Positions 39,013-50,486 of a DNA stretch of 64,000 bases are shown piece after piece. Position numbers and translations under genes: made by a program. The first letter of the stretch is position 1; every line of letters begins with the position of its first letter. Under the pieces are notes generated by a model, which saw only the letters and a program-made list of their open reading frames with translations, searched no databases and was not told where the DNA came from. The stretch is from Haemophilus paracuniculus (GTDB lineage: Bacteria; Pseudomonadota; Gammaproteobacteria; Enterobacterales; Pasteurellaceae). The stretch covers positions 62,001 to 126,000 of the forward strand of contig NZ_MUYA01000007.1 in the NCBI RefSeq assembly GCF_002015115.1, read 5' to 3'.

Positions 39013-39741
39013 ATGACAGAAACCCAAGACCTTATCCCACAGAAATTAGCGGTGGCGATTGCAAATCCGATTTTTCCGCAACTGGATAGCCAACTGCGTG
39101 CAGGGAGACATATTAGCCTTGAATCCCTTGATGAACACGCGTTCTTGATGGATTTTCAAGCCGAGTTAGAACAGTTTTACCGCCGTTATCACGTTGAGTT
39201 AATTCGTGCCCCTGAGGGCTTTTTCTATTTGCGTCCGAAAGCGACCACCTTGATCGCTCGTTCGGCGATGTCGGAAATGGAAATGCTGGTGGGTAAGGTG
39301 CTTTGCTATCTTTATCTCAGCCCTGAACGCCTTGCTCAGCAAGGGATTTTCAGCCACGATGAGGTTTATGAGGAATTGTTAAACCTTGCCGATGAAACCA
39401 AATTGCTGAAAGCGGTTAATCCACGTTCGACAGGCTCAGATTTGGATAAAGCCAAACTCGCCGAAAAAGTGGGTGGGGCGTTACGTCGTCTCGCTCGAAT
39501 TGGAATTATTACCCGTATCGGCGAGCAAAATAGCAAAAAATTTGTGATTTCAGAATCGGTGTTCCGCTTTGGGGCGGACGTGCGGACGGGCGATGATCCG
39601 CGTGAGGCACAATTACGCTTAATCCGAGACGGCGAGGCGACCACGCCAGCTGTATTGAATGAACAAGCGGTCGGTTCTTCGGTAGAAAATGCAAACGAAC
39701 CAAGTGATGACGAAAGCAACGAGAATGATGAGGAAATCTAA
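39013..39741 (+). CDS. mukE: Chromosome partition protein, KITE subunit
   Basis: 242 residues starting [20 protein letters not shown] and containing [20 protein letters not shown]. MukE forms dimers that hold MukF and limit MukB-DNA binding. I moved the start to 39013; the 59-base gap after mukF carries an uptake signal. The acidic C-terminal tail also contains an uptake signal coding EQAVGSS. The stop overlaps the mukB start (TAATG). Confidence 0.96.
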   Translation: MTETQDLIPQKLAVAIANPIFPQLDSQLRAGRHISLESLDEHAFLMDFQAELEQFYRRYHVELIRAPEGFFYLRPKATTLIARSAMSEMEMLVGKVLCYLYLSPERLAQQGIFSHDEVYEELLNLADETKLLKAVNPRSTGSDLDKAKLAEKVGGALRRLARIGIITRIGEQNSKKFVISESVFRFGADVRTGDDPREAQLRLIRDGEATTPAVLNEQAVGSSVENANEPSDDESNENDEEI

Positions 39742-42700
39742 TGCAAGAGTTTGAATTACAATCTGATTTAGCGAAAAATTCAGAAATCGCACCGCTTGTT
39801 GTTCGTCCCGAGGGCGTTGCACGGGGCAAATTCCGTTCGCTGACCTTAATTAACTGGAACGGTTTTTTTGCCCGCACTTTTGATTTAGACGATTTGGTAA
39901 CGACCTTGTCGGGCGGTAACGGGGCAGGGAAATCGACCACAATGGCAGGTTTTGTAACGGCGTTGATTCCTGATTTGACCTTGTTACATTTCCGTAACAC
40001 CACCGAGGCGGGATCGACCACAGGCTCTCGTGATAAAGGCTTATACGGTAAGCTCAAAGCAGGCGTTTGTTATGCGGTGTTAGAGAGCGAAAATTCTCGC
40101 AAACAGCGTGTGATCACGGGCGTGCGGTTGCAACAGGTGGCTGGGCGTGATAAAAAAGTCGATATTCGCTCGTTCTCGTTGCAAAATGTGCCTGCGGATC
40201 AATCGATCATTTCGATCCTCACCGAACAAGTGGGCGACAAATCCGCCCGTGTGCTGGCGTTAAACGATCTCAAAGAGAAATTTGATGACAGCGAAGTGCA
40301 ATTCAAACAGTACCATTCGATCACCGATTACCACAGTTTCCTGTTCGATCTCGGCATTATTCCAAAACGGCTACGTTCGCCGTCTGACCGTGGCAAATTC
40401 TACAAATTGATCGAAGCGTCCCTCTACGGCGGTATTTCGAGCGTGATTACTCGCTCGTTGCGTGATTATCTCTTGCCAGAAAATACGGGTGTTCGCCAAG
40501 CGTTCCAAGATATGGAATCGGCGTTGCGTGAAAACCGTATGACCTTAGAGGCGATTAAGGTTACCCAATCCGACCGTGATATGTTCAAAAAGTTGATCAC
40601 CGAATCAACCAACTACGTTTCAGCGGATTATATGCGAAATGCCAATGAACGCCGTGGCAACGTGCAACAGGCGTTGGAACAGCGTCAGGCGTGGTATCAA
40701 GCCAAATCCAAATTAGAAATGGAACAGCACCGTTTTGTCGAATTTAGCCGTGAAGTGAGCGAAATTGGCGAAACGGAAAGCGGTTTAGAGGCGGAATATA
40801 ATAGTGCGTCCGATCATCTTAATTTGGTGCAAAATGCGTTACGCCACCAAGAGAAAATCGGCAACTACCAAGATCAAGTTGATGAACTCAACGAAAAAAT
40901 TGAAGAACAGCAAATCGCCCTTGAAGAAGTACAAGAGCAGTTAGAACAGGCTCAAATACGTGCGGACGATGCGGACGATCAAGTGGAAGATCTTCGTACC
41001 CAGTTGGCGGATTATCAGCAAGCCCTTGACGCTCAACAAACCCGAGCGTTGCAATATCAACAGGCGATCAACGCCCTCGAAAAAGCCAAACAGCTTTGCG
41101 GCTTGCCGAATTTAGATCTACACAATGTGGAAGATTATCACGCCGAATTTGCCGCCCAAGCGGACGAAACGGATGAACGCGTGTTTGAATTGGAACAGCG
41201 TTTGTCGGTGTCGGATATGGCGAAAAGCCAGTTTGACAAAGCCTATGATCTCGTTTGCAAAATTTCGGGGGAAACCGACCGCTTGCAAGCGTGGGCTGAG
41301 GCGAAATCGTTGCTTGCCAACTACGCCAGCCAAAAAGCAACCGCCCAACAAGCGGTGGCTTTACGCCAAAAATTAAACGAGCTTGAACACCGCTTGCAAC
41401 AACAACAAAATGCGGAACGTTTGCTTGCCGAGTTCAATCAAAAAGCTCAAACCGAACTGGAAACAGCGGACGATCTTGATGCTTACTACGAAGAACAGCA
41501 GGCTCGCCTTGAAGATATTGAGGGCGAACTTGCCGAGTTGGTGGAAGCACGTTCTAGCCAACGCCAACAGCGTGAGCAATTAAATCAACAATATCAACAA
41601 CTTGCACAAACCGCCCCTGCGTGGCACACCGCTCAATCGGCGTTAGTTCGTTTGCAAGAGCAATGTGGCGAAACCTTTGAGGCGAGCCAAGCGGTGATGC
41701 AGTTTATGCAAAACACCCTCAAACGTGAGCGTCAAGCGACCCTCGAACGTGATGAATTGGCTCGCAAAGAACAGGCGTTAGAGGCTCAAATTTCTCGCCT
41801 TAGCCAGCCAGACGGGGCGGAAGATTTCCGTTTAAATCAGCTTGCCGAGCGTTTTGGTGGCGTGTTGTTGTCGGAACTTTATGATGATGTCTCAATTGAC
41901 GATGCCCCTTACTTCTCAGCCCTTTACGGCGAAGCTCGCCACGCGATTGTGGTGCGTGATTTAGAGGCGGTTAAAGCCCAGTTGGAAAAATTAGACGACT
42001 GCCCTGACGATCTCTATTTGATCGAGGGCGATCCGTCCGCCTTTGACGATGCGGTATTCAGTGCCGAAGAGTTAGGCGAAGGCGTGGTGGTGAAAGTATC
42101 CGATCGTCAGTGGCGTTATTCCAAATTCCCAGAAATTCCGCTATTCGGGCGTGCCGCACGGGAAAAACATCTCGAAACCTTAAAAATCGAGCGTGATGAA
42201 ACCGCTGAACAGCACGCAGACCGAGCGTTTGAAGTGCAAAAATGCCAGCGTTTGCAAGAGCATTTGGGGCAGTTTGTCGGCACGCATTTGGCGTTGGCAT
42301 TCCAGCCAAATCCAGAGCAGACAATGCAAGCGATCGCCAGCCAACGTGCAGAAATTGAGCGTGAACTCAATCAAGCAAGCGGTCAAGAGCAGCAGTTGCG
42401 TTCGCAATTAGAGCATTGCAAAACCCTGTTGCAAATGCTGAATAAAGTGTTACCGCAACTCAATCTGCTTGCCGATGAAACCTTAATTGAGCGAGCGGAA
42501 GAGTGCCGTGAGCAATTGATTGAAGCCGAGCAGGACGAACAATATATCCGTCAATTCGGCAACTATCTCGCCCAATTAGAGCCGATTGCGGTGGCGTTGC
42601 AGAGCGATCCTACCCAATTCGAGCAGTTAGAAGCGGATTACAAGCGGTCGGTTGAGCAACAAAAATTACTCAAACAGAAAGTATTTAGCTTGGCAGATGT

Positions 42701-44219
42701 GATCCAACGCCGTGTCCATTTCAGCTATCAAGAAACCGTTGGCACAGAGGGTTCAAGCCTGACCGAACAACTTCGCCAACGCCTAGAAACGGCACAGCGT
42801 GAACGTGAACAGGCACGAGAGCAATATCGCCAAGCCCAAGGCAAATTTACCGAATATAACCAAACTCTCACTAGCTTACGCAGTGCCTTTGACGCGAAAA
42901 ATCAGATGCTCAACGAGCTAATTCAAGAGATTGACGATCTCGGCGTGCGTGGCGACAGCGGTGCCGAAGAGCGAGCGAGAGCGAAGCGTGATGAGCTTTA
43001 TCAACGCCTCAACCAGCAACGCACCCGCAAAAATTACCTCGACAAACAGCTTGCGTTAATTGAAGCGGAAATGGATAACCTCAACCGTACCCTACGCAAA
43101 GCGGAACGGGATTACAAAGCTCAACGAGAGTTAGTGGTGGCAGCGAAAGTGAGTTGGTGTTTGGTGATGCGTCTTTCTCGCAACAGCGATGTGGAAAAAC
43201 GCCTCAACCGCCGTGAGCTTGCCTATCAATCCGCCGAAGAGTTGCGTTCGATTTCCGATAAAGCCCTCGGGGCGTTACGCACGGCGGTGGCGGATAATGA
43301 ATATCTGCGTGATAGCCTGCGTGCTTCGGAAGATAGCCGCAAGCCAGAAAACAAAGTGGCGTTCTTTATTGCGGTTTATCAACATTTGCGTGAGCGTATC
43401 CGCCAAGACATCATCAAAACGGACGACCCGATTGATGCGATTGAGCAGATGGAAATCGAGCTTTCACGCCTCACCAACGAATTGACCAACCGTGAGAAAA
43501 AATTGGCGATCAGTTCTGAAAGCGTGGCGAATATCCTGCGTAAAACGATCCAACGTGAGCAAAACCGTATTTTGCAACTCAACCAAGGCTTGCAAAATAT
43601 CGCTTTCGGACAAGTGAAAGGGGTGCGTTTGGTAGTGAGCATTCGTGATACCCACGCCATTTTACTCAATGCGTTATCGAGCGAACGGGAACAGCATAGC
43701 GATCTATTTGAGAACCAAAAATTGAGCTTCTCAGAGGCGTTGGCGATGCTTTATAAGCGTGTGAACCCACATATCGACCTTGGACAACGCACCGCCCAAA
43801 CCATCGGCGAAGAGTTGCTAGATTACCGCAACTACCTTGATTTGGAAGTGGAAACTTTCCGTGGGGCAGACGGCTGGATGCGTGCCGAAAGTAGCTCACT
43901 CTCAACGGGGGAAGCGATTGGTACAGGTATGTCGATCCTACTAATGGTGGTGCAAAGCTGGGAAGAAGAATCCCGCCGTATGCGTGCCAAAGATATTCTA
44001 CCGTGCCGCTTGCTGTTCCTCGATGAAGCCGCCCGACTTGACGCACAATCGATCCTCACCTTGTTTGAATTGTGTGAACGGTTAGATATGCAGTTGCTCA
44101 TCGCCGCCCCAGAAAACATCAGCCCAGAACGCGGCACAACCTACAAACTCGTGCGTAAAATCGCCAACAACCAAGAGTATGTACACGTTGTCGGCTTGAA
44201 AGGGTTTGGGCAACATTAA
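39741..44219 (+). CDS. mukB: Chromosome partition protein, SMC-like ATPase
   Basis: 1492 residues, the usual length. The head has Walker [11 protein letters not shown] (58-67). Long coiled coils run from about 270 to 640 and 750 to 1120 around a hinge at about 640-750. The C-terminal head half has the signature [14 protein letters not shown] and Walker [14 protein letters not shown]. It compacts and partitions the chromosome with MukE and MukF. Its second half contains no frame breaks. The N-terminal region includes an inverted uptake signal (ACCGCTTG at 39790). Confidence 0.98.
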   Translation: MQEFELQSDLAKNSEIAPLVVRPEGVARGKFRSLTLINWNGFFARTFDLDDLVTTLSGGNGAGKSTTMAGFVTALIPDLTLLHFRNTTEAGSTTGSRDKGLYGKLKAGVCYAVLESENSRKQRVITGVRLQQVAGRDKKVDIRSFSLQNVPADQSIISILTEQVGDKSARVLALNDLKEKFDDSEVQFKQYHSITDYHSFLFDLGIIPKRLRSPSDRGKFYKLIEASLYGGISSVITRSLRDYLLPENTGVRQAFQDMESALRENRMTLEAIKVTQSDRDMFKKLITESTNYVSADYMRNANERRGNVQQALEQRQAWYQAKSKLEMEQHRFVEFSREVSEIGETESGLEAEYNSASDHLNLVQNALRHQEKIGNYQDQVDELNEKIEEQQIALEEVQEQLEQAQIRADDADDQVEDLRTQLADYQQALDAQQTRALQYQQAINALEKAKQLCGLPNLDLHNVEDYHAEFAAQADETDERVFELEQRLSVSDMAKSQFDKAYDLVCKISGETDRLQAWAEAKSLLANYASQKATAQQAVALRQKLNELEHRLQQQQNAERLLAEFNQKAQTELETADDLDAYYEEQQARLEDIEGELAELVEARSSQRQQREQLNQQYQQLAQTAPAWHTAQSALVRLQEQCGETFEASQAVMQFMQNTLKRERQATLERDELARKEQALEAQISRLSQPDGAEDFRLNQLAERFGGVLLSELYDDVSIDDAPYFSALYGEARHAIVVRDLEAVKAQLEKLDDCPDDLYLIEGDPSAFDDAVFSAEELGEGVVVKVSDRQWRYSKFPEIPLFGRAAREKHLETLKIERDETAEQHADRAFEVQKCQRLQEHLGQFVGTHLALAFQPNPEQTMQAIASQRAEIERELNQASGQEQQLRSQLEHCKTLLQMLNKVLPQLNLLADETLIERAEECREQLIEAEQDEQYIRQFGNYLAQLEPIAVALQSDPTQFEQLEADYKRSVEQQKLLKQKVFSLADVIQRRVHFSYQETVGTEGSSLTEQLRQRLETAQREREQAREQYRQAQGKFTEYNQTLTSLRSAFDAKNQMLNELIQEIDDLGVRGDSGAEERARAKRDELYQRLNQQRTRKNYLDKQLALIEAEMDNLNRTLRKAERDYKAQRELVVAAKVSWCLVMRLSRNSDVEKRLNRRELAYQSAEELRSISDKALGALRTAVADNEYLRDSLRASEDSRKPENKVAFFIAVYQHLRERIRQDIIKTDDPIDAIEQMEIELSRLTNELTNREKKLAISSESVANILRKTIQREQNRILQLNQGLQNIAFGQVKGVRLVVSIRDTHAILLNALSSEREQHSDLFENQKLSFSEALAMLYKRVNPHIDLGQRTAQTIGEELLDYRNYLDLEVETFRGADGWMRAESSSLSTGEAIGTGMSILLMVVQSWEEESRRMRAKDILPCRLLFLDEAARLDAQSILTLFELCERLDMQLLIAAPENISPERGTTYKLVRKIANNQEYVHVVGLKGFGQH

Positions 44220-44224
44220 CAAAT

Positions 44225-44251
44225 AAAGGGACACGAGAGTGTCCTTTTTTT
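44225..44251 (+). terminator. Terminator after mukB
   Basis: The stem GGACAC/GTGTCC, extended by A-T pairs, with a GAGA loop and seven T's after it, just beyond the mukB stop. Confidence 0.9.
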
Positions 44252-44339
44252 CTAGGATTTGACAGAAAAATCCCGCAAATCACTAGCAATCCCCCCCATT
44301 CTTGACTATTATTGAGCGAAATTACAAACGAGGTCTTTT

Positions 44340-45434
44340 ATGCAATATATCAACATCGCAAACGAGGGAGTGAAGTCCCTTTCCCCTTATCAAGCTGGCA
44401 AACCGATCGAGGAATTAGAGCGTGAGCTAGGCATTTCCAACATCATCAAGCTCGCTTCCAATGAAAATCCGTTTGGCTTGCCAGAGAGTGCCAAACAGGC
44501 GATTTCCCAACAACTGAACGATTTAACTCGTTACCCCGATGCCAACGGTTTTGAGCTGAAAGCGGCGATTTCTCGCAAGTTTGGCGTGAATCCGAATCAA
44601 ATCACGCTTGGCAATGGCTCGAACGATTTATTAGAGTTAATCGCTCACACTTTCGCCAACGAGACGGACGAAATTATCTACTCGCAATATGCGTTCATCG
44701 TTTATCCGCTCGTTACCAAAGCGATCAATGCGGTCGCTCGTGAAATTCCTGCAAAAAATTGGGGACACGATTTAGACGGCTTCCTCAATGCAATCAACGA
44801 CAAAACTAAACTGATCTACATCGCCAACCCGAATAACCCAACGGGCAATTTCCTCGGCGAAGCGGAAATTGACGCTTTCCTCGCCAAAGTGCCAGAAAGC
44901 GTGATCGTGGTGCTAGACGAAGCCTACACCGAATTTACCGCCGAAAGCGAGCGGGTAGATTCCTTCAAACTTTTGCAAAAATATTCAAATTTAGTGATTT
45001 GTCGCACCCTATCGAAAGCCTACGGTTTGGCAGGGCTACGCATTGGCTATGCGGTGTCCAACCCTGAAATCGCCGATTTATTCAACCGCGTCCGCCAACC
45101 GTTCAACTGCAACAGCCTTGCGTTAGCGGCGGCGGTGGCGGTAATGCAAGATGACGATTTTGTTGCAAAAGTTGCCGAAAATAACCGCTTGGAAATGGCT
45201 CGCTACGAGCAATTTTGCCAACAACAGGGGCTAGAATTTATCCCATCCAAAGGCAACTTCATCACCATCGACTTCAAACGCCCTGCCGCCCCGATTTACG
45301 AAGCGTTATTGCGTGAAGGCGTAATCGTCCGCCCAATCGCAGGCTACGGAATGCCAAACCACCTACGCATCAGCATCGGCTTACCAAGCGAAAACGACCG
45401 CTTGTTTGGGGCGTTGTTGAAAGTTTTGGGCTAA
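44340..45434 (+). CDS. hisC: Histidinol-phosphate aminotransferase
   Basis: 364 residues, a class I/II PLP aminotransferase. It has the HisC text SPYQAGKPIEELERELG, KLASNENPFGLPESA, ANPNNPTG, and the PLP Lys in CRTLSKAYGLAGLRIGY (about 225). It transaminates imidazole-acetol phosphate with glutamate in histidine synthesis. Pasteurellaceae often carry two HisC proteins, one outside the his operon; this copy, next to aroA, looks like the second, which may also serve aromatic transamination (inference). Ribosome site CGAGGTC. Confidence 0.92.
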   Translation: MQYINIANEGVKSLSPYQAGKPIEELERELGISNIIKLASNENPFGLPESAKQAISQQLNDLTRYPDANGFELKAAISRKFGVNPNQITLGNGSNDLLELIAHTFANETDEIIYSQYAFIVYPLVTKAINAVAREIPAKNWGHDLDGFLNAINDKTKLIYIANPNNPTGNFLGEAEIDAFLAKVPESVIVVLDEAYTEFTAESERVDSFKLLQKYSNLVICRTLSKAYGLAGLRIGYAVSNPEIADLFNRVRQPFNCNSLALAAAVAVMQDDDFVAKVAENNRLEMARYEQFCQQQGLEFIPSKGNFITIDFKRPAAPIYEALLREGVIVRPIAGYGMPNHLRISIGLPSENDRLFGALLKVLG

Positions 45435-45479
45435 CAAGCGGTTAAATTTTTAAAAATTTCACTCTTTTCGGAATAAAAA

Positions 45480-46778
45480 ATGGAAAAACTCACTTTAAAC
45501 CCAATTTCCCGTGTGGAAGGGGAAATCAATTTACCTGGCTCGAAAAGCCTGTCAAATCGGGCGTTGTTGTTGGCGGCGTTGGCTGATGGCACGACAACCG
45601 TAACCAATTTATTGGACAGCGATGATATTCGCCATATGCTCAATGCGTTGAAAGCGTTAGGCGTGCAGTATCAGCTCTCGGCAGATAAAACCGAATGTAC
45701 GGTGCAGGGCGTGGGCGGTGCGTTTGATTGGCAAAATGGCTTGTCGTTGTTTTTGGGCAATGCTGGCACGGCAATGCGTCCGTTGGCGGCGGCGTTATGT
45801 TTGAAAGGGCAGCGCGAGGCGGAAGTGATTTTGACCGGCGAGCCGCGTATGAAAGAGCGTCCGATCAAGCATTTGGTCGATGCGTTACGCCAAGTTGGGG
45901 CGGATATTCGCTATTTGGAAAACGAGGGCTATCCGCCGATTGTTATTCGCAATAAAGGTTTGACGGGCGGAAAGGTGCAGATTGATGGCTCGATTTCCAG
46001 CCAATTTTTGACGGCGTTGTTGATGTCTGCACCGCTGGCGAACGGCGATATGGAAATTGAAATCATCGGCGAGTTGGTTTCCAAGCCTTACATTGATATT
46101 ACGTTGGCGATGATGAAAGATTTTGGCGTTACCGTGTCGCACCAAAATTATCAAACTTTCTCAGTGAAAGGTAATCAGCGTTATGTTTCGCCACAAAAAT
46201 ATCTGGTTGAGGGCGATGCTTCATCTGCCTCTTATTTCCTTGCAGCAGGGGCGATTAAAGGCAACGTGAAAGTTACGGGGATTGGTAAAAATTCGATTCA
46301 AGGCGACCGCTTGTTTGCCGATGTGTTGGAAAAAATGGGGGCGAAAATCACTTGGGGCGAGGATTTTATCCAAGCCGAGCAGGGCGATTTGCACGGGGTG
46401 GATATGGATATGAACCACATTCCCGACGCAGCGATGACGATTGCCACCACCGCCTTATTTGCCAAGGGTGAAACCGTGATTCGCAATATCTACAACTGGC
46501 GTGTAAAAGAGACCGACCGCCTTACCGCAATGGCGACCGAATTGCGTAAAATCGGGGCAGAAGTGGAAGAGGGCGAAGATTTTATCCGAATCCAACCCCT
46601 TGCATTGGAGCAATTCCAGCACGCCGAAATCGCCACCTACAACGATCACCGAATGGCGATGTGCTTCTCGCTGATTGCGTTATCCAATACGCCCGTAACC
46701 ATTCTTGATCCAAAATGTACCGCCAAAACGTTCCCGACTTATTTTGAGGAATTTGCGAAATTAGTGGTAAATAGCTAG
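45480..46778 (+). CDS. aroA: EPSP synthase (3-phosphoshikimate 1-carboxyvinyltransferase)
   Basis: 432 residues. [20 protein letters not shown] near the start binds shikimate phosphate; [14 protein letters not shown] and [12 protein letters not shown] are the two signature motifs. It joins phosphoenolpyruvate to shikimate-3-phosphate on the way to chorismate, just before AroC (49331-50413). A 45-base gap with an uptake signal separates it from hisC. It ends in a bidirectional terminator, convergent with gpmA. Confidence 0.98.
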   Translation: MEKLTLNPISRVEGEINLPGSKSLSNRALLLAALADGTTTVTNLLDSDDIRHMLNALKALGVQYQLSADKTECTVQGVGGAFDWQNGLSLFLGNAGTAMRPLAAALCLKGQREAEVILTGEPRMKERPIKHLVDALRQVGADIRYLENEGYPPIVIRNKGLTGGKVQIDGSISSQFLTALLMSAPLANGDMEIEIIGELVSKPYIDITLAMMKDFGVTVSHQNYQTFSVKGNQRYVSPQKYLVEGDASSASYFLAAGAIKGNVKVTGIGKNSIQGDRLFADVLEKMGAKITWGEDFIQAEQGDLHGVDMDMNHIPDAAMTIATTALFAKGETVIRNIYNWRVKETDRLTAMATELRKIGAEVEEGEDFIRIQPLALEQFQHAEIATYNDHRMAMCFSLIALSNTPVTILDPKCTAKTFPTYFEEFAKLVVNS

Positions 46779-46836
46779 AAATGTAAGCAGTTAGATTTAT
46801 CAAAATTTCACAAAATCAAACCGCTTGCTTGAAAAT

Positions 46837-46873
46837 AAAATCCCCTTGAAGCAGAAACTTTAAGGGGATTTTT
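46837..46873. terminator. Bidirectional terminator between aroA and gpmA
   Basis: An 11-bp perfect stem, AAAATCCCCTT/AAGGGGATTTT, with A's and T's on the two sides, between convergent genes. Confidence 0.92.
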
Positions 46874-46884
46874 ACGATTTGAAA

Positions 46885-47568
46885 TTAGAGATAATTGTGG
46901 CTGATGTAGTTGAGTTTATCGTCTAATTTTAACACTAACGGCTGACCTGTTGGGATTTCAAAATCCATAATGTCTGCGTCTGAAATGCCGATGATGTGTT
47001 TCGCTAACGCACGCAATGAGTTACCGTGAGCGGTGACAAGAACGCGTTTGCCAGAGAGTAGGGCAGGGGCGATTTGGTCTTCCCAGAATGGTAAAACACG
47101 CTCTAAGGTAATTTTGAGGTTTTCTGCGTTCGGGATGACGTCCGCTGGTAAGTGAGCGTAACGGCGGTCGTTGTGGGCAGAGTTTGGATCTGCTGGATCT
47201 AAATCTGGTGGCGAAATATCGTAAGAACGACGCCAGATGTGAACTTGCTCATCGCCGTATTGTTCAGCGGTCGCTTTTTTGTCTAAACCTTGTAATGCAC
47301 CGTAATGACGCTCGTTTAAACGCCAGTTTTTCACTTGTGGAATCCATAATTGGTTAGATTCTTCTAACACGATGTTACAGGTTTTGATCGCACGGGTTAA
47401 GACAGAAGTGAACGCGATATCAAACTCGTAGCCAGCCGCTTTTAATTTTTGACCCGCTGCTTTGGCTTCTTCAACCCCACGCTCGGTGAGATTAACATCA
47501 CGCCAGCCTGTAAATAAGTTTTTCGCATTCCATTCACTGAAACCGTGACGGATAAAGACTAATTCCAT
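46885..47568 (-). CDS. gpmA: 2,3-Bisphosphoglycerate-dependent phosphoglycerate mutase
   Basis: 227 residues starting [19 protein letters not shown]. The phospho-accepting His is in RHG (about 8-10), the catalytic Glu in [11 protein letters not shown] (about 88), and the second His in [10 protein letters not shown] (about 180). It interconverts 3- and 2-phosphoglycerate in glycolysis. I chose the ATG at 47568 because GGAGT precedes it and the longer frame adds a non-homologous tail. Transcribed alone, leftward. Confidence 0.96.
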   Translation of the reverse strand: MELVFIRHGFSEWNAKNLFTGWRDVNLTERGVEEAKAAGQKLKAAGYEFDIAFTSVLTRAIKTCNIVLEESNQLWIPQVKNWRLNERHYGALQGLDKKATAEQYGDEQVHIWRRSYDISPPDLDPADPNSAHNDRRYAHLPADVIPNAENLKITLERVLPFWEDQIAPALLSGKRVLVTAHGNSLRALAKHIIGISDADIMDFEIPTGQPLVLKLDDKLNYISHNYL

Positions 47569-47750
47569 AATGACTCCTATGGTTGATATGATTAAAAAGA
47601 AAACGTTATTCAATTTAACATAATCTACATTATGCGAAATTGAGTGAGATCTGAAATTGACCCATTCTAACATAAGTTACACATAAAGCGAATGGTCTAT
47701 CATAAACGCACTAATACAAGTTTTTATATGATTTCGCAACATGCAGATAG

Positions 47751-47779
47751 AAAATGGACAACTTTTGTTGTCCATTTTT
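47751..47779. terminator. Terminator after asnS
   Basis: A 12-bp perfect stem, AAAATGGACAAC/GTTGTCCATTTT, with a TTTT loop, placed 12 bases beyond the asnS stop. Confidence 0.92.
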
Positions 47780-47791
47780 GCTTTTCATTGC

Positions 47792-49195
47792 TTAGAAATT
47801 CGCATTTCTCGGTGCGCGTGGGAATGGGATCACTTCACGGATATTTTGTAAGCCCGTAACGTAAACGATCAAACGCTCGAAGCCCAAGCCGAAGCCTGAG
47901 TGTGGCACAGTGCCGTATTTACGCAGATCACGATACCACCAGTAATCTTCTGGGTTTAAGCCCATTTCGACCATACGTTTATCTAACACATCCAAACGCT
48001 CTTCACGTTGTGAACCGCCGATAATTTCGCCGATGCCTGGGGCGAGGACGTCCATTGCCGCCACGGTTTTGCCGTCATCGTTAAGACGCATATAGAACGC
48101 TTTGATGTCTTTCGGGTAGTTTTTTACCACCACTGGCGATTTAAAATGCTCTTCCGCTAAATAGCGTTCGTGTTCAGACGAGAGGTCAATCCCCCACTCG
48201 ACAGGGAACTCGAAGTTTTTGCCTGATTTGAGCAACACCTCAATCGCATCGGTGTAGTCAATTTGAGCGAATGGCGAGTTGATAAAGTTTTCAAGGCGTG
48301 TAATCACGTTGCTATCAACGTGTTTGGCGAAGAATTGCATATCGTCTTTGCGTTCTTCCAACACGGCACGGAACACATATTTCAACATATCTTCGGCAAG
48401 TTTGGCGTTGTCGGCAAGGGTGGCGAACGCAATTTCTGGCTCAACCATCCAGAATTCGGCTAAGTGGCGAGTGGTGTTGGAATTTTCAGCACGGAATGTT
48501 GGACCGAACGTATAAATTTTGCTCAATGCACAAGCGTAGGTTTCGCCATTCAACTGACCCGATACGGTCAAAAACGCCTCTTTGCCGAAGAAATCTTGAC
48601 TGAAATCCACTTTGCCGTTTTCGCCACGTGGTAAGTTTTCTAGATCAAGGGTCGAAACACGGAACATCTCGCCCGCCCCTTCGGTGTCTGACGCAGTGAT
48701 TAACGGCGTTGCCACCCAGTAAAAACCTTGCTCGTGGAAGAAACGGTGAATCGCTTGGGCTAAACAGTGGCGAACGCGTGCCACCGCCCCGATGAGGTTG
48801 GTGCGAGGGCGAAGGTGTGCCACCTCACGCAAGTATTCAATCGAGTGGCGTTTGGCTGCCATTGGGTAAGTGTCGGGATCTTCCACCCAGCCAACCACTT
48901 CTACATTTTTGGCTTGTAATTCAACCGCTTGCCCTTCGGCTGGCGATTCCACGATTGTTCCCGTTACGATCACTGAACAGCCTGCGGTTAAACGCAAGAC
49001 TTCATCTTGATAATTGGCTAAATCGTTATTCACAATCGCTTGAATCGGATCAAAACAAGAGCCGTCATACACACTTAAAAAAGAAAGACCAGCCTTAGAA
49101 TCACGGCGGGTACGCACCCAGCCTCGCACAGACACTTCTTCGCCTACGGCAACTTTGCCCGATAGGATCTCAGAAACGGAAGGAAATTTTGACAT
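47792..49195 (-). CDS. asnS: Asparaginyl-tRNA synthetase
   Basis: 467 residues starting [20 protein letters not shown]. An N-terminal OB-fold anticodon-binding domain (about 15-110: [19 protein letters not shown]) is followed by the class II catalytic core with [21 protein letters not shown] and a C-terminal [13 protein letters not shown] (motif 3). It charges tRNA-Asn directly. The ATG at 49195 has an AAGGAA ribosome site. Confidence 0.98.
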   Translation of the reverse strand: MSKFPSVSEILSGKVAVGEEVSVRGWVRTRRDSKAGLSFLSVYDGSCFDPIQAIVNNDLANYQDEVLRLTAGCSVIVTGTIVESPAEGQAVELQAKNVEVVGWVEDPDTYPMAAKRHSIEYLREVAHLRPRTNLIGAVARVRHCLAQAIHRFFHEQGFYWVATPLITASDTEGAGEMFRVSTLDLENLPRGENGKVDFSQDFFGKEAFLTVSGQLNGETYACALSKIYTFGPTFRAENSNTTRHLAEFWMVEPEIAFATLADNAKLAEDMLKYVFRAVLEERKDDMQFFAKHVDSNVITRLENFINSPFAQIDYTDAIEVLLKSGKNFEFPVEWGIDLSSEHERYLAEEHFKSPVVVKNYPKDIKAFYMRLNDDGKTVAAMDVLAPGIGEIIGGSQREERLDVLDKRMVEMGLNPEDYWWYRDLRKYGTVPHSGFGLGFERLIVYVTGLQNIREVIPFPRAPRNANF

Positions 49196-49287
49196 TTGCA
49201 CCTCAAAAATAGGGAATTTCACATAAAAAATTGTCCCGTATTCTACAAGAAAATCACGAGAAAGATAAGGATATTATTCGCTCTTTA

Positions 49288-49314
49288 CAAAAAAGAGGCG
49301 TAAAAACGCCCCTT
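49288..49314 (-). terminator. Terminator after aroC
   Basis: On the leftward strand GGGGCG pairs with CGCCTC (one G-T pair) around a TTTTTA loop, with six T's following. It is set just beyond the aroC stop at 49331. Confidence 0.75.
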
Positions 49315-49330
49315 AACTTACCGCTTGTGA

Positions 49331-50413
49331 TTAGCGACACTGTGCCTTATGGCGTAATAGGTGATCGAGTAACACAATCGCCATCATTGCTTCGGCGATT
49401 GGCACGGCTCGGATGCCGACACAAGGGTCGTGGCGGCCTTTGGTGATCACTTCGACTGGCTCGTTGTTGAGATTGACGCTTTTGCCTGGCACGGTAATGC
49501 TTGACGTTGGTTTGAGGGCGATGTGGGCGATAATCGGTTGCCCTGAACTGATACCGCCTAAAATGCCGCCTGCGTGGTTGGAACAAAAGCCCTCTGGGGT
49601 CATTTCGTCGCGGTGTTGGCTGCCTTTTTGCTCGACCACCGCAAAGCCGTCGCCGATTTCCACCCCTTTGACGGCGTTAATCGACATCAAAGCGTGGGCG
49701 AGGTCAGCGTCAAGGCGGTCAAACACAGGTTCGCCTAAGCCGACTGGCACATTTTCAGCGATTACGGTTAATCTTGCCCCGATCGAATCCCCCTCTTTTT
49801 TCAGCTCACGGATCAGCTCATCAAATTGTTCCACCGCGACAGGATCTGGGCAGAAAAATGGATTGCTGTTTACCTGTTGCCAGTCAATTTTCTCAATGTT
49901 TTCAACGGTTTGCGGATTGATTTTGACCTCACCAATTTGAGATAAATAGCCCCGCACTTCCACCCCAAATTGTTCACGCAGATATTTCTTGGCAATCGCC
50001 CCAGCCGCCACTCGCATTGCGGTTTCGCGTGCCGAAGAGCGTCCGCCACCACGATAATCACGAATGCCATATTTTTGTTGATAGGTGTAGTCGGCGTGAC
50101 CTGGGCGGAATTTATCCATAATCTCGCCGTAATCTTTTGAGCGTTGGTCGCCGTTTTTGATGATTAAACCAATGCTCGTTCCCGTGGTTTTGCCCTCGAA
50201 TACGCCCGACAAAATTTGCACTTCGTCATCTTCACGGCGAGGGGTGGTGTAGCGTGAAGTGCCGGGTTTACGGCGATCTAAATCGGGCTGAATATCCGCC
50301 TCGCTCAATGCCATATTGGGCGGAACGCCGTCCACAATACAACCCAAGGCGATGCCGTGCGATTCGCCAAAGGTGGTTACTTTAAATAATTGTCCAATGC
50401 TGTTGCCTGCCAT
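49331..50413 (-). CDS. aroC: Chorismate synthase
   Basis: 360 residues starting [20 protein letters not shown]. The three family signatures are present: [37 protein letters not shown] and a late [17 protein letters not shown]. It makes chorismate from EPSP using reduced FMN, the step after AroA. I chose the ATG at 50413, preceded by AAAGGAAT. serC lies upstream in the same direction, separated by an inverted uptake-signal pair. Confidence 0.98.
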   Translation of the reverse strand: MAGNSIGQLFKVTTFGESHGIALGCIVDGVPPNMALSEADIQPDLDRRKPGTSRYTTPRREDDEVQILSGVFEGKTTGTSIGLIIKNGDQRSKDYGEIMDKFRPGHADYTYQQKYGIRDYRGGGRSSARETAMRVAAGAIAKKYLREQFGVEVRGYLSQIGEVKINPQTVENIEKIDWQQVNSNPFFCPDPVAVEQFDELIRELKKEGDSIGARLTVIAENVPVGLGEPVFDRLDADLAHALMSINAVKGVEIGDGFAVVEQKGSQHRDEMTPEGFCSNHAGGILGGISSGQPIIAHIALKPTSSITVPGKSVNLNNEPVEVITKGRHDPCVGIRAVPIAEAMMAIVLLDHLLRHKAQCR

Positions 50414-50432
50414 TGTGATTCCTTTTTGATCA

Positions 50433-50478
50433 GCAAGCGGTAGGATCATCAGAAATTTTTCAAAATCCTACCGCTTGC
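50433..50478. repeat. Inverted uptake-signal pair between serC and aroC
   Basis: GCAAGCGGTAGGAT (50433-50446) and its near-exact complement ATCCTACCGCTTGC (ending 50478) enclose an AT-rich loop. This long hairpin lies nine bases beyond the serC stop and could end or weaken transcription into aroC. Confidence 0.82.
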
Positions 50479-50486
50479 AAATGAGA

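Noticed and set aside
39509-40057. 182-codon reverse frame across mukE/mukB
   Set aside because: A shadow of two firmly identified genes on the other strand; low-complexity Ser/Arg text and no ribosome site.
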